Shown one piece after another: positions 54,101-64,000 of a stretch of DNA of 64,000 bases. Where the stretch lies: positions 1 to 64,000 of the forward strand of contig JAYMTL010000093.1 in assembly GCA_036897445.1 (NCBI GenBank), given 5' to 3'. Position 1 is the stretch's first letter. Each line of letters opens with the position of its first letter. Both the position numbers and the translations under genes were made by a program. The DNA is from Pelargonium tetragonum (Eukaryota > Streptophyta > Magnoliopsida > Geraniales > Geraniaceae). The notes below the pieces were generated by a model. The model was not told the DNA's origin. It saw only the letters and a program-made list of their open reading frames with translations, and did not search any database.

Positions 54101-55100
54101 CCTCGCTTTTACTCAAACGTATCCTATAAAAGACACAGTTTCGAGAAACGAAGCTTGATTCAAAAGGATGGCGAAACTTCGGAGGGCTCGTATCGAATAA
54201 TAGATAAGTTAAGGGGGTTGGTAAGTTCTCTTGCCTAGTGAGCTCCGCTTGCTACAACAAAAAGTGGGCTAAATTGTAAGTTACTTGGCGTAAAGTTAAG
54301 ATACTGCTGCAAAAAAGCATATGATATAAGCGAGGTTATATAAATAAAAGTATCCTCCTCAAGTGAAGAAATTAACAGACATAATTAAGGCTCTTTAGGA
54401 GGGTAAGATTCAAGCTTAAGAGTGGGTAAAATTAGTATAGTAGAATTTCTTTTCTGAGAAAAGCCCCCGTTGGAAAGGATCCTTTTCTTTTGCAGATACT
54501 GGATAAGCCTGCTACTAATGAAAACCCTTTTGTTAAGGGATAGTTTTTCTATGATTTGATTTGAGAGGCCGTCCTAAATCTAAACACTGAAGAGGGTTGT
54601 AATCTCCTTTTGGGTAGATAAGATGACGAAAAAAAACTTTGGATCTCGGTTTGTAAAACTTCTTGTACAGGAGTCTAATAGCTAAAAAACGAGTAACATA
54701 AAGGACCCTTGGGCTTCTCCCTTCCCTTTCGTCCCTTCCCTATAGGGCGAACTTGAATATATTCATTTCGAAGCGCTCCTTGCCTACCAGATCAAAAACT
54801 TAAGCTTAAGGGAATTAGAGACTTACTTTGCTTTTGCTATCACAAAAGGAAACTAGATGAATCTCGGAATGCCTAAGTATTTTGGTGCCCATAAGTCGAC
54901 AGGGTCTTATCTCACTTGGTAAAGAGCTCTTAGGCGTTGTTAAGGGTTTTCTATCTAAGTTCTTTCCATCTTTAAGGGATCCTTTTTTTCTAATCTATTA
55001 TGGCAATCGCACCTATTAATCGTGGGGTTACTTAATAAAATTTCTTAGATAAAAAGAATTACTACGTTAAATAAAACGGGATACTGTAAGGGGTAACCGC
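48150..55100. other. Strongly mutated AT-rich DNA, no gene seen
   Basis: Line 52441-52500 has TA 7, CA 2 and TG 1. Short open stretches (60-81 codons near 49563, 50872, 51200 and 54041) have no domain signal. No RNA gene, transposon end or larger repeat was seen. Confidence 0.5.
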
Positions 55101-58100
55101 GATTCCGAATATACTTTACTTTTTGCGCATTCCGTTATAAATTTTATAGAAAAAAAGACCCTATATCCTTATATATATATATATTATTTAAGTGTATTCC
55201 CAACCCGTTCTGAATCTCAAGCAGTTTTTTCATTAGTCCAAAAGAGGGGATTTCTATATCAAAATCAAAAAGTAAAAAATCTTTGCTAAACTGGTATAGG
55301 AGTTGTAATGGCAGAAGCTAAAACTTCCTACGATAAACCCAGTTTCGTGTCATGTTTTCTTAGGATATGTTTCATAACGGAAATTCCTTAGCTCCCCCAA
55401 TACTTCAAAGCCAGCAGCGGGTAAACTGGGGAAATACTAAAGAAAAGGGTTTTTAGAGAAATTTAAGGAGCTCTTTTATTACTTATTTAATTTAACGGGT
55501 GTTTTACAAAAATATATTCTAGATTCGTTTTTTACTGTCTCAAAAGAGCGCGCAGGCTTATTTCCAGCTAGAGGAAACTCAACAGGGGTGTGTATTAAAA
55601 TGACAACAAAACCAAGAAAGAGTACAAAGTAGTTGCAAGAATGTTAAATCAAGAGTAAGAGGATAGCAAGAAAGTTCTAAGAGACTAAGTACTAAATAAA
55701 TTATAAGGTATAAAATGCTTGTTTTATATTTTTGATATAAAAAAGATTTAATGACCTATACCAAAACAAGTTAAAAGTTGCTTGTTGTAAAAATCACCTA
55801 AGTAATATACTGCCCTAAAAGCATATTAAAAATCACAGATAGAGCCAAGCAAAAGGGAATCCCTTTAGAGAGAAACTTCTTCGTGGTTTTTCTAAAGTTC
55901 TCCTTAGTAAAATAGAGTCTGGTAGTTCTTGTTTCTTTATCCTTTCTGGAGTTAGAATCTAGCATAACCTATTTAATTCATTTGGATAATTTAGAAATCT
56001 GCCTATGATAGACTTTTCAGTCAAAGAAACTTTTTTTATTATAAAAAGAAGTTCGTCTGATAGCAAGGACCCCTATGCGCATACCCCCGGGTTCTTTACT
56101 GTAACCTTTAGAAAGGCATTCTATCTTACTACTAGTTTAAAAGATTTAGACTCTTTTCTTAAAAGCAACCGCAAGACACTACGTTTATAAAGTTTTGGTT
56201 TGAACTCCGGGGAGTATTGAATCTCAATGAAACCTTTTGCTCTTCCTTGGAAAAAGAGGGATTCAGTCATCTTTAGAAATCTAACGGGCATGGAGAAAGT
56301 GAGTTTACAACAAGCAGCACTCCCTTGTCTTGACACAGGGATTTACTGTTCCTTAAAGAAAGAAATTCTTTTTTGTATGCTTATATTATAAAGAGTAGAC
56401 GTCTTCCAATTAGCTCATACTCTAGACTAGAAGCAAGTTCCTAAACCTAAAGTAAAGTAATTTAACTAGGCAATACTTTACCCTTAACTCTTCTGAAATC
56501 TGAAATGGATACTCCAAAATTGTTGTATATAAAACTTACCCTGTATGGTGGTTAAAAGTAAAAAAAGAGGAGAAATATTGTTTAGAACTGGATAACCCTT
56601 TTAGGCTTTTTCTTTTAGAAAAGCTCTTATAATAGTGATTGTTAGTTAAAACTTCCCTACCTTGTACGGGCCTCGAAATAGACCTCATTTTAAAGGAAAA
56701 GCCAAAGATCCTTTTGAGTATCCCTAATAGTCAGATAGTCAGAGGCAATATTCTCAAAAACAGTACCGAGCAACTTGGATTGTATCTAAAAGTTGAAAGC
56801 GGTGTACAAAGATTTAATTTGGAGCACTATTTACTTACAGAAAAAGTAGTGTTTCCATGTTATAAAATTTAAGTCTTTAGCTGAAATAGACCCTTCCTAA
56901 ATACTAAATGGGAAGATTTTTCTTATGATAACTAATTCTATTTACGGATATCCGGGTTTCCTTTTTGTTTAACAAAGGTCCTCGCGTTTTTAGTGGTAAA
57001 AGTATACTATAAAATTACAGATAATTAAGTTTTAGTTGAACTCCTCAGTATAGATTTGGAAATCACCGAGTTCACTACAGGTTAATAAAAAAAAAGCTTA
57101 TAGTCTTAAATCTTTGAGGTCTCAGAATCCCCTATAAACAAAACTTAACAACTACGGCGCATTCACAAACTCGACAATTTATTTAGTAACCCGATTTCGT
57201 AAGCACCCTTTACAAATGTACAGGAACTTCCTCCAAAATCCAAACAGCATTGCTTAGTCTTACGAATGATATAAAACCCAAAAACTTACTGAGCGAGCTT
57301 CTAAAAAGGCCCGTTAGAATTTTCTGTGCTCTTGTTAACAGCAGGGATAATAAGCTACACCGCTACAATTGGTCCGTCCATACTTCTAGGGGTTAGGCTG
57401 AAAATTCTAAATATTATAAAGATCTAAAGCTGAAACAAACTGTATCCATAAAAGGACTTTATGGCTTTTTACGAAAGCTCTGCTATTAAGTCAATTTTCT
57501 ATTGCAAGGTGCAAACCCTTATGTCCTTAAGTTGTAGAGATATTGCAAGCCTTCTCGGAATAGAAGTCCCAAACTTCCCGCAGAATCTTTAGAAGCAGAA
57601 CAAAAAAAGGAAATTCTGTATCCCCTGGCTCAAAGATTGCTAATTTGGAATAACAATGCCTAAAAACCCTTCCAAAGGCCCGTACCTTGTTTGTTTTATT
57701 GCTAAAAAGGAAGTGATATAAACAGCTGGGAGTTATAGCAATTAAGGGTTGGGTAGTTTCAAGTTTTTGCCCATTTAGAGAGTGCTATAGACCAGAAGCC
57801 CATTATAAAAGTATACGCCTGTCCGTAGTAGAGTCTTAGGCCTTGTAAAATTTAGAGAAGGCTAAATTCTCCTGCGGATACAGGAATCCTTGATTAAGTC
57901 TTTGCTCGGGTTAATAAGGATTCAGACAATAAAGATTTTTGCTACCCCATTTCTAGTCTAGGTTTCTAAGATAGATAACTGGTAAACTTTGAAAGAAAGG
58001 CCCCCTCAATAGAAGGAAATTCTTTGGTCTAAATTTACGAGACCTCGGGATTACCCCCTTTTATTAATGCTTTTGTTGATAAAAGTAATACGATAAAGAT

Positions 58101-58400
58101 AGAGGTAACGCTGTATTCCTTTTTAGCAGAGTTTTTATTGCCGGAAAGTAAGGAAATAACACGAGTATAAATTCAAATTTGGGTAATTCTTAATTGTCAA
58201 CACTTGTTAGTTTCAATTTTCTTGCTGATAGTTCTGAAAAACCTAACTGATTAAAGAAACACTCCTGAGTAGTTATTTTAGAGCTTGGCTATGATAAAGG
58301 ATACCTATTAAAACCTGTGTCTACCCCTGTGGACTAGGAACATGTAATCTTCTCTGTTACGTAAGCATTACCACTATACAAGCCAAGAGCTCATAAGTGA
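55100..58400. other. Strongly mutated AT-rich DNA, no gene seen
   Basis: Line 56941-57000 has TA 5, CA 1 and TG 2. A TA dinucleotide run lies at 55171-55185. Open stretches of 61-77 codons between 56005 and 56872 include a pair overlapping on opposite strands. They carry no recognised motif. Confidence 0.5.
55171..55185. repeat. TA dinucleotide run
   Basis: About 7.5 uninterrupted TA units. Such runs arise easily in TpA-enriched DNA; no function is inferred. Confidence 0.85.
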
Positions 58401-58424
58401 GTAAAAAGAATACTAGTTAATTAA

Positions 58425-58835
58425 GTGCTCACTGGAGCTGCAAATTCCTGGTCAGAAAAGGAAACTCTTATATTATATCTAAAGCATATTTTTGTTGCAT
58501 TCTATTTTCTCTTTAAAGCCCTGTCACAATGGATCAAAAATCTAAAAGCTTTTGCTAAGTTTTTCCTTGCGGGGTTAGTTGGTAGTAAAATAGACTTAAA
58601 TAAAAATTTGTTAAAACCTTATATAGGTAACCCTAAGAGCAGAAATGTTGTCATTGAGAGTTCCTCTTCATTAGGGTTTCGCCTAGAAAAAGTACAAGAT
58701 ATGAAGGAAGAGACGCGCTTAATTAAAAGGTATTGCCGCAAATATATAGGATACCTCGCTTCACCTCTTATAAAGATTTTTTTGATAAAGAAGCCCTTCC
58801 TTGCTTGCTCATTACGCTTTGGCTACCCATTTTAA
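58425..58835 (+). other. Longest open stretch (136 codons), origin unknown
   Basis: This is the longest open frame in the window. It opens at GTG; the first in-frame ATG I found is near residue 93, so a nuclear gene would encode only about 44 residues unless an intron or a different start is used. The predicted protein is basic and hydrophobic: residues about 15-35 are rich in F, L and A (membrane-helix-like), and residues about 85-115 are charged (K, E, R). I recognise no family. The first 137 bases hold about 8 CA and 9 TG, so the usual deficit is absent here, and fewer TA-derived stops follow from that. Chance at this composition gives roughly 0.3 frames this long, so it deserves a search but not a gene call. 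Confidence 0.2.
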
Positions 58836-58849
58836 ACTTCTTGTTTTAA

Positions 58850-61800
58850 TTGTTGGAAAATAAAATTAGGTGTGTTTTATATAAAAGCTAGGACTCCTAT
58901 TTCCCGCATTTTTAGGCGGGCACCCACCTGCTCTTGAATTTTTGTAAATATATATATAGCAAAGACTTTTAAGTTTACTTAGTTTTTAGGACTCCCAAAT
59001 TATCCCTTTCTAATCTTGTGTTAAATTCCCCGAGTAAAAGGAAGGGGTTTTTTACTAATACTAGAGTAAGGAATGTAGCAAAATAAGCCCTATTTTATAC
59101 TATAAGGTTCGAGTGCAGAACTACTAACAAGGTAAACCCTGGTTAAAGAGAGACTTTTTTAAGAGTTTCCTTTATAGGGAGTATTACTCATTTAGGATAC
59201 CAACTACCCCCTTTGTCGTTGTTTCAACGTAAGAAATGGAATTGTCTAGGAGGTGCTCTAATTGTGTTTAGTTGCTTAGTCGAGTGAAACTCCCTTAAAT
59301 GGGGTCCTTTCGAAGAGAGTAGGATTTTAAATTCAATTTAATAAATTCTGATAAAAGTTAAGTAAAGATGACTCGAGATTAAGGCTTCTGGGTTCTGGCA
59401 AAAAGCTAATTAGGAAGGGTTGTACTCTTATTATTAAGTGTCATGCTAAGGATAATTTCCTAAGTTCTAGAGCTCTTGGTGGGTTTCCTGGTATTTTGAC
59501 TCTAAGATACGGAATTCTAGCTTTATCTAAAATACCTTTTCGGATTTAGGTCTTGCCCGGATCCTTTTAAAATAGGGGAGCTCTAGTCCCACGCACCCAA
59601 AAAGGGGAACCTCTTAGGCTTTCGTTTTTCTTAGGTAACCCGATATTTTTCATTTTTGTAGAGACAGCTCGACTATCCTACCTCTATACAGGGCACGGGT
59701 ATTCATTTTAATGGTTATTTAAAGCACTTCCCTTAAAATAAATTACGTACTGCAAAAGTATGCCGTAGAGAAAGGTTTAAGGCTAAATAGGGGGCGTTCT
59801 CCTACCCATTACGGAATCCTCGGGAAAAACCAGGATCAAAAGAGCTGAGAATTGTCTTTTAATGACGTTTACACAAAGGTTATAGTAAAGGAGATACCCA
59901 AAAATTCACTATCTCTAAAAGGGGGTGTATCCTAAAAGAGTCTATTTTATAATTAATACTATCTTTCTCTTAGCCGGGCCTCCGACACATAAATGAAGAT
60001 AAAATTCTATAACTCTAGTACTCTAGTATAAGTAGATCAGATTAGTAACTTTTAGAGCCTCCCCCTTAATTACATTACCTTTTGCGTTTTAAGAAGTTAA
60101 GCTGCTTTTTAAAGAGACTACAAACCCCAGGTCTACCAGAATGTAAGAGAGAAGCTAATACTCAAAAAGGAATCCGATAGAGTCCCTAATAAAATAGAGT
60201 TTAGACCGTTAGATTTCCAAATGCCTTAAAAACTAGCAGTAATGGTAACCCAACGCTCGTGTACCTGAGACTAAGGAGGACCTTAGAATAGAATCGAGGT
60301 AAGCACCCATTAAGTTTAAGTGCTATTCCCAAGAGCAATTAAGTAAGCTAAGATCTTTATATGTATTTCAACTATTTTAGGTCCCATTTTTTGAGTGTAA
60401 ACCTAAAAAATTTGTTTTAAGTTGGGTAACTTAGCTCAGAAAATAAAGGGCTCCTGCATTAACAAAAGCAGAATATAGGAAAGATAGCTAGTAAGTTAAA
60501 CTTTATGTCCAGAATAAAGGATTAGGAATGCATTACTTTGTACTAAGAGCTAGCCTTATTTAAATTTATATAACTGCGAATGATCTAATGGGTTTAAAAA
60601 GCCCCGAGAGTCTCTTAATTAGGACTTTTATATCTCAAGAGTTTAAGACTTCTTAAGTTATTAATCTCTAAGCTGGGATTATAAAAAAGAAAAGAGCAGT
60701 TAGAGACCTAACACAAGAGTTCAAAGGTTTATCTAATTTGTGCTTAAAGAAGGGGGGTACTTTTAGCACCTTAAAATGTGAAGCGTTCATAACCCCAACC
60801 AGGTAACCTCTTAACAAATATTACTTAAAGGACCCGTCAAAAAGCTTTAAATTTCGTCTGTTTTTAGCTATATTATTTTGACGGATACCCTATTCACGAA
60901 GGATTCTCCTAGGAAAAAGGAAGGGTAATAGTAATACTAAAGATTAGATAGAAGTATCTCTCATGACACAAGTAACTTCTTTTCTTTGTAGAAGTATTTC
61001 ATATACCTTTCTGTAACGGAGTAATCTCGGTGTAATTCGATTTGCGTGACTTTATAACTAATCAGATTTTTGTAGCTTGAACAGGAGCTACACGTAAGAC
61101 TGAATTGTAAAACATATGAATGCGTGGCTTTTCATTCTAGAAAGCGGGTTTTCCTTTCTAAATTAAGTTTTTATTATCGAAAAGTGTAGAACAAAATCAA
61201 AACTTGCCAGGCCGGCATACCCTTTCTCTTTTCTAAAGCAGTTTTTATAGGACTCTCTGAAAAATGAAGCATTAACGAATCGCCTATACTTTACTCATTT
61301 AAGATTAAAGGGTTTGTGCTAGGAAAACTTGTGACCTAGATTTTGCCTTTGTAGTACCGAAAACCTATAAACTTGGAGAAATAAAGACTCCTAATCAAAG
61401 AGACTTAGGACTCGTCTTAACTAGTAGAAAATTTTAAGAAAGGTCCTTTTAGAATAGGCGTATAATATAGAAAAAGTAAACTTAGTGGCTTATAGCATCT
61501 CAGGCTCCTCGTGGGGCACTCTTTATTTTTCGGTATTTCAATTTGTGACAAAAACAACAAACACCAAGTCCTGTTTAGTAGCTAAAAAAACAAGCGTATT
61601 CCGTATTTTTGTTCTAGGAAGCTCTGTTACTTGTATATTACACGAGATAGATACCCTTAATAGCATTCATTGCTAAAAAGTTTATCAACCTATTACTTGT
61701 TTCAGTGTTTTTTTATCTTCCCCTATACTTTTTAAAGTAAGCCCTTATGCTCTTTATTGAAAGGGGAGTCCCCGCGCCCCTATATGACATTTTGACACAC

Positions 61801-62080
61801 TATCCTTTGTATGCTACAAATTACCGAGCCTCCTCTTCTGGACAAAATTACCTGACAGGGATTTCTTTCTAACCTTTTTTCTTGAAGGTCCACGCGGCTG
61901 TGCCGTAGTTTTACACTAGATTACAGGGCCCAACCAAAAATTTTAACTCTTCTGCTTTAACAAAAAAAGGGGCTTTCATTTGCTTGCATGTTCCTACCTC
62001 CTAGTTAACCAGGAGCAGATCTAGGAAAGAAATTGGTAAAAAGGGGCCCTGGCCATAGATCTAAACTAAGCCGATTTAGG
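58850..62080. other. Strongly mutated AT-rich DNA, no gene seen
   Basis: Line 59941-60000 has TA 8, CA 2 and TG 1. A short TA run occurs near 58948-58958. A 63-codon stretch at 61485-61676 (GTG start) has no motif. Nothing else is supported. Confidence 0.5.
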
Positions 62081-62111
62081 GGGTTTAGGTATAGCCCAGA
62101 AGAGTAAGACT

Positions 62112-62177
62112 CATAAGAAAGAAGGTGTATAGCTCATAGAATACCCAGAATACCCATAAGAAAGGTAGAAGTATAGC
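62112..62177 (+). repeat. Imperfect ~43-bp tandem duplication with nested 9-bp repeat
   Basis: CATAAGAAAG followed by a GTATAGC ending occurs at 62112-62133 and again at 62155-62177, giving a period of about 43 bp. Within the first unit AGAATACCC is doubled at 62138-62155. The minus strand is open across it (62085-62270), where the duplication gives repeated aromatic and hydrophobic residues, but no product is recognised. Confidence 0.65.
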
Positions 62178-62524
62178 TTTTTTGGCCTTTATTAAAAGGG
62201 AGTTCTTTAAGTTTACTAAGTTTAGCATGGGAGTCTCTGCAACTGGGTTACGTCCTAGCTCCTCTAACAATTCAGAAATTAATTAAAAACTTTCTGTTTC
62301 CGGATTAAAGTCAATATATAGAGCAAAAGAGTGAGACTTGTTTGCTTCTAATCCAAGAACTTAATGTATATATGTGTGAGTTTCCTTATACTATTTCGAA
62401 TGAATAATGAGAACAAAGGAAGTTTTCAAAGGTAAAAGGTACAAAAAAACATCTTATGAGGTACCTAATTGGGCAATAAAAAACCTTTTAGATAATAACT
62501 TTTAACCTTTTTTCGAATTAAGAA

Positions 62525-62660
62525 AATCTTTTTAAAGTAAGAGGGGGTAAACTGTACAGGTCTTTTTAGCTGCTCAGGATAACACGTTTCTAACTAAACC
62601 TAAATTCTTTTATAATATTTGATTGATAGAGGATTCTGAACCTGGGTAGTAAAGACAGGA
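62525..62660 (+). repeat. Diverged duplicated segment, copy A
   Basis: This resembles 63580-63735. Shared landmarks in the same order and orientation are a T-run, then CTCAGGATAACA (62574), then AGAGGATTCT (62630). A third landmark, TTTCCGGATT, lies upstream at about 62298 but at different spacing from that in copy B, implying an insertion or deletion between copies. Differences between copies are numerous. Confidence 0.5.
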
Positions 62661-63253
62661 AAGTAGAGGGCTTAAGCTTCTAAAATGACTAAATGAGTTA
62701 TTAAAGAGAATGAGTCGATTAATTCTCGTAAGGATTGCGCGGATTCTTAAGGAGCAACTCATATATATATAAGATTAATAAGAGAGAATTCGAATACAAG
62801 AATAAGACTAGGCGCCAAAAAACTTTAACATCCTATTTTTTCTAATTTGAGACATAGCTTGATATTTCTACTTCTTTCTTTTAAGAGACTTCCCTGTCTA
62901 GGAGGGGTCCGTTCCTAGAGAAGAAATTTGCGCCAAGGATTTCGTTAACGGGATCTTAGTTTTTTAGTTAAAGCGGTTGATTAGATAGTAATCCATGCCT
63001 TTTGATCCAAGCACAGCAAACACTCATGAGAACTTAAGGAACCAACAAGACTCAAACTCAAGACTTATAGGACTTTAAAAGGGATACTAATGGAAGAGCG
63101 GATATTAGCTTTTGAAAGAAAATAGAATAGTAAAATCCTTGGAATAAGAAAAGTTAGTTAAGGACATGTTTCGAAAAGAACGTTTTCAAGTAATCGAGCA
63201 TTCCTGTAAAGTTCTAATCGAATATGGCTACTATAGCTACTCAAAATTTTTAA

Positions 63254-63475
63254 TCCAGTGATATAGATACATACAAAAAAGAGGAGTATTCCTTATTAAT
63301 AAGAATAGAACAACTCTGCTCTAACTTTTATTATACCTATACTAAAAAAATTCTACCAGGTCCTACCTATTACTCTATAATTAATAAGATTTATAGTAAG
63401 AAGCGTAATAAGACCCAAAATAAGAAGACTCCTATCAAGACTAAGAGGGCTATCAAGATGCCGGCAGATAGAGAT
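63254..63475 (+). other. 74-codon lysine-rich open stretch, possible repeat-derived relic
   Basis: The frame is open for 74 codons and lacks an ATG near its start. Its first half is mixed and tyrosine-rich; the last about 30 residues are very basic (KKRNKTQNKK followed by more K/R) and end in PADRD. A basic tail can occur in nucleic-acid-binding proteins, including nucleocapsid-type ends, but I see no zinc knuckle and cannot assign a family. It lies between the two copies of the duplicated segment, so it may belong to an old repeat. Open frames of this length are common by chance here. Confidence 0.15.
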
Positions 63476-63579
63476 TAGAGGGGAGGTAATTCTTTTCTTA
63501 TTTCATTCAAAGAAAGGTTTCCAGTTTCCGGATTCTAATAAGTAGGATAGGTAAAGGCACCAGAATTATAAGTAAGAGT

Positions 63580-63735
63580 TGGAAGGTTTTTAGACATTTA
63601 ATAAGGTAAAGGAGAGTCCATTCAGTCATTTTTCAGCTCCTCAGGATAACAAGAGAATTTCTATAATTAAGTAAAACTCACGGAGGCTTCATTTGAATTT
63701 TTGCTTTTAGAGGATTCTAATAAAAGGGTATATAG
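63580..63735 (+). repeat. Diverged duplicated segment, copy B
   Basis: Partner of 62525-62660. CTCAGGATAACA lies at 63641 and AGAGGATTCT at 63710, in the same order and strand, with TTTCCGGATT upstream at about 63526. The spacing between the two inner landmarks is about 69 bases here against about 56 in copy A. This is the only duplicated segment beyond short tandems that I found by eye, and duplication is what RIP needs. Confidence 0.5.
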
Positions 63736-63739
63736 AGAT

Positions 63740-64000
63740 TTCTTAGTTTGATTTATTAGTCTTACTTCAGAGTGCTTTGGAATTAGAACCCGTTTCTTGC
63801 TGGGTTTCAAACTACTAAGAGATATGGCTGTATAAGACGAAAGTTCTAGATATTAAGCAAAGGTATTAAGATCGGTAGTACAAAAAGAGGTATAGCCCTA
63901 AGAAAGATAAGAAAAAGGGGGGTACATTAAGAAGTCGATAGAAGTATGAAAGTAAGTAGAAAAGGTTTTTGTAAAAGGATTTCGTGTACAAGGTATATTT
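63740..64000. other. AT-rich right end, no gene seen
   Basis: Purine-rich, with a G6 run near 63917. A minus-strand GGTTCTAATTCC string near 63780 resembles a T-arm but has no tRNA context. Nothing else is supported. Confidence 0.4.

Larger units (their letters stand above)
1..64000. other. Gene-free AT-rich block with RIP-like dinucleotide bias
   Basis: The whole window is AT-rich and lacks any open frame with a recognisable domain on either strand. TpA is frequent, CpA and TpG are scarce, and CpG is kept: line 31261-31320 has four CpG, no CA, two TG and six TA. The text reads as purine tracts running into pyrimidine tracts, with most pyrimidine-to-purine steps being TA. That is what remains after CpA has been turned into TpA on both strands. 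RIP in filamentous ascomycetes is the known process that does this to duplicated DNA. I infer an AT isochore or centromere-like block in a Pezizomycotina genome, probably composed of old inactivated repeats. A gene-empty organelle chromosome is the main alternative. Confidence 0.6.

Noticed and set aside
56005-56336. Overlapping open frames on opposite strands
   Set aside because: Both are about 60-70 codons, lack motifs and are within chance expectation at this composition.
1-64000. Gene-empty plant mitochondrial chromosome
   Set aside because: G+C looks too low for a typical plant mitochondrion, and the CpA/TpG deficit with retained CpG is better explained by fungal RIP, though this is not excluded.
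1-64000. CRISPR array, telomere repeats, rRNA genes
   Set aside because: I found no regularly spaced identical repeats, no TTAGGG-type array and no conserved rRNA core strings.

Overview
This 64 kb window is AT-rich, with G+C about one third by eye. I see no gene in it that I can defend on either strand: no recognisable protein domain, no convincing tRNA or rRNA, no CRISPR array, no telomere repeat and no complete mobile element. The longest open stretch is 136 codons, about what chance allows at this base composition, and it relies on a GTG start. The most honest annotation is a large gene-free, heavily mutated block.

The clearest signal is in dinucleotides. Across most of the window TpA is common, while CpA and its complement TpG are scarce. 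CpG is not depleted. Hand counts of 60-base lines illustrate this: 5881-5940 has TA 7, CA 1, TG 1; 7381-7440 has TA 10, CA 0, TG 3; 21841-21900 has TA 7, CA 0, TG 1; 43081-43140 has TA 12, CA 0, TG 2. Loss of CpA/TpG into TpA with CpG kept is the footprint of repeat-induced point mutation (RIP) in filamentous ascomycete fungi. CpG-methylation decay would lose CpG and gain TpG/CpA instead. I infer an AT-rich isochore or a centromere-like or subtelomeric repeat block of a Pezizomycotina fungus, probably built from old inactivated repeats. No repeat family can be named from the sequence alone. A gene-poor organelle chromosome is the main alternative and explains the dinucleotide bias less well.

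Layout: strongly mutated DNA fills about 1-20,900, 23,650-26,950, 27,350-29,150, 29,420-45,550, 48,150-58,400 and 58,850-63,250. Between these lie milder islands with more CpA/TpG, at about 20.9-23.65 kb, 26.95-27.35 kb, 29.15-29.42 kb, 45.55-48.15 kb, 58.4-58.85 kb and 63.25-63.5 kb. Some islands show striking strand asymmetry: CpA kept and TpG lost in one stretch, the reverse in another. Other structures are a G-skewed ATAG-type low-complexity tract (46,120-46,322), an alternating purine-pyrimidine GT/GC tract (29,337-29,355), a 14-bp tandem repeat (22,045-22,082), a roughly 43-bp tandem duplication (62,112-62,177), and a diverged duplicated segment near the right end (about 62.5 and 63.6 kb).

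No genes can be shown to work together here. Segment boundaries come from reading lines by eye, not from a computed profile.
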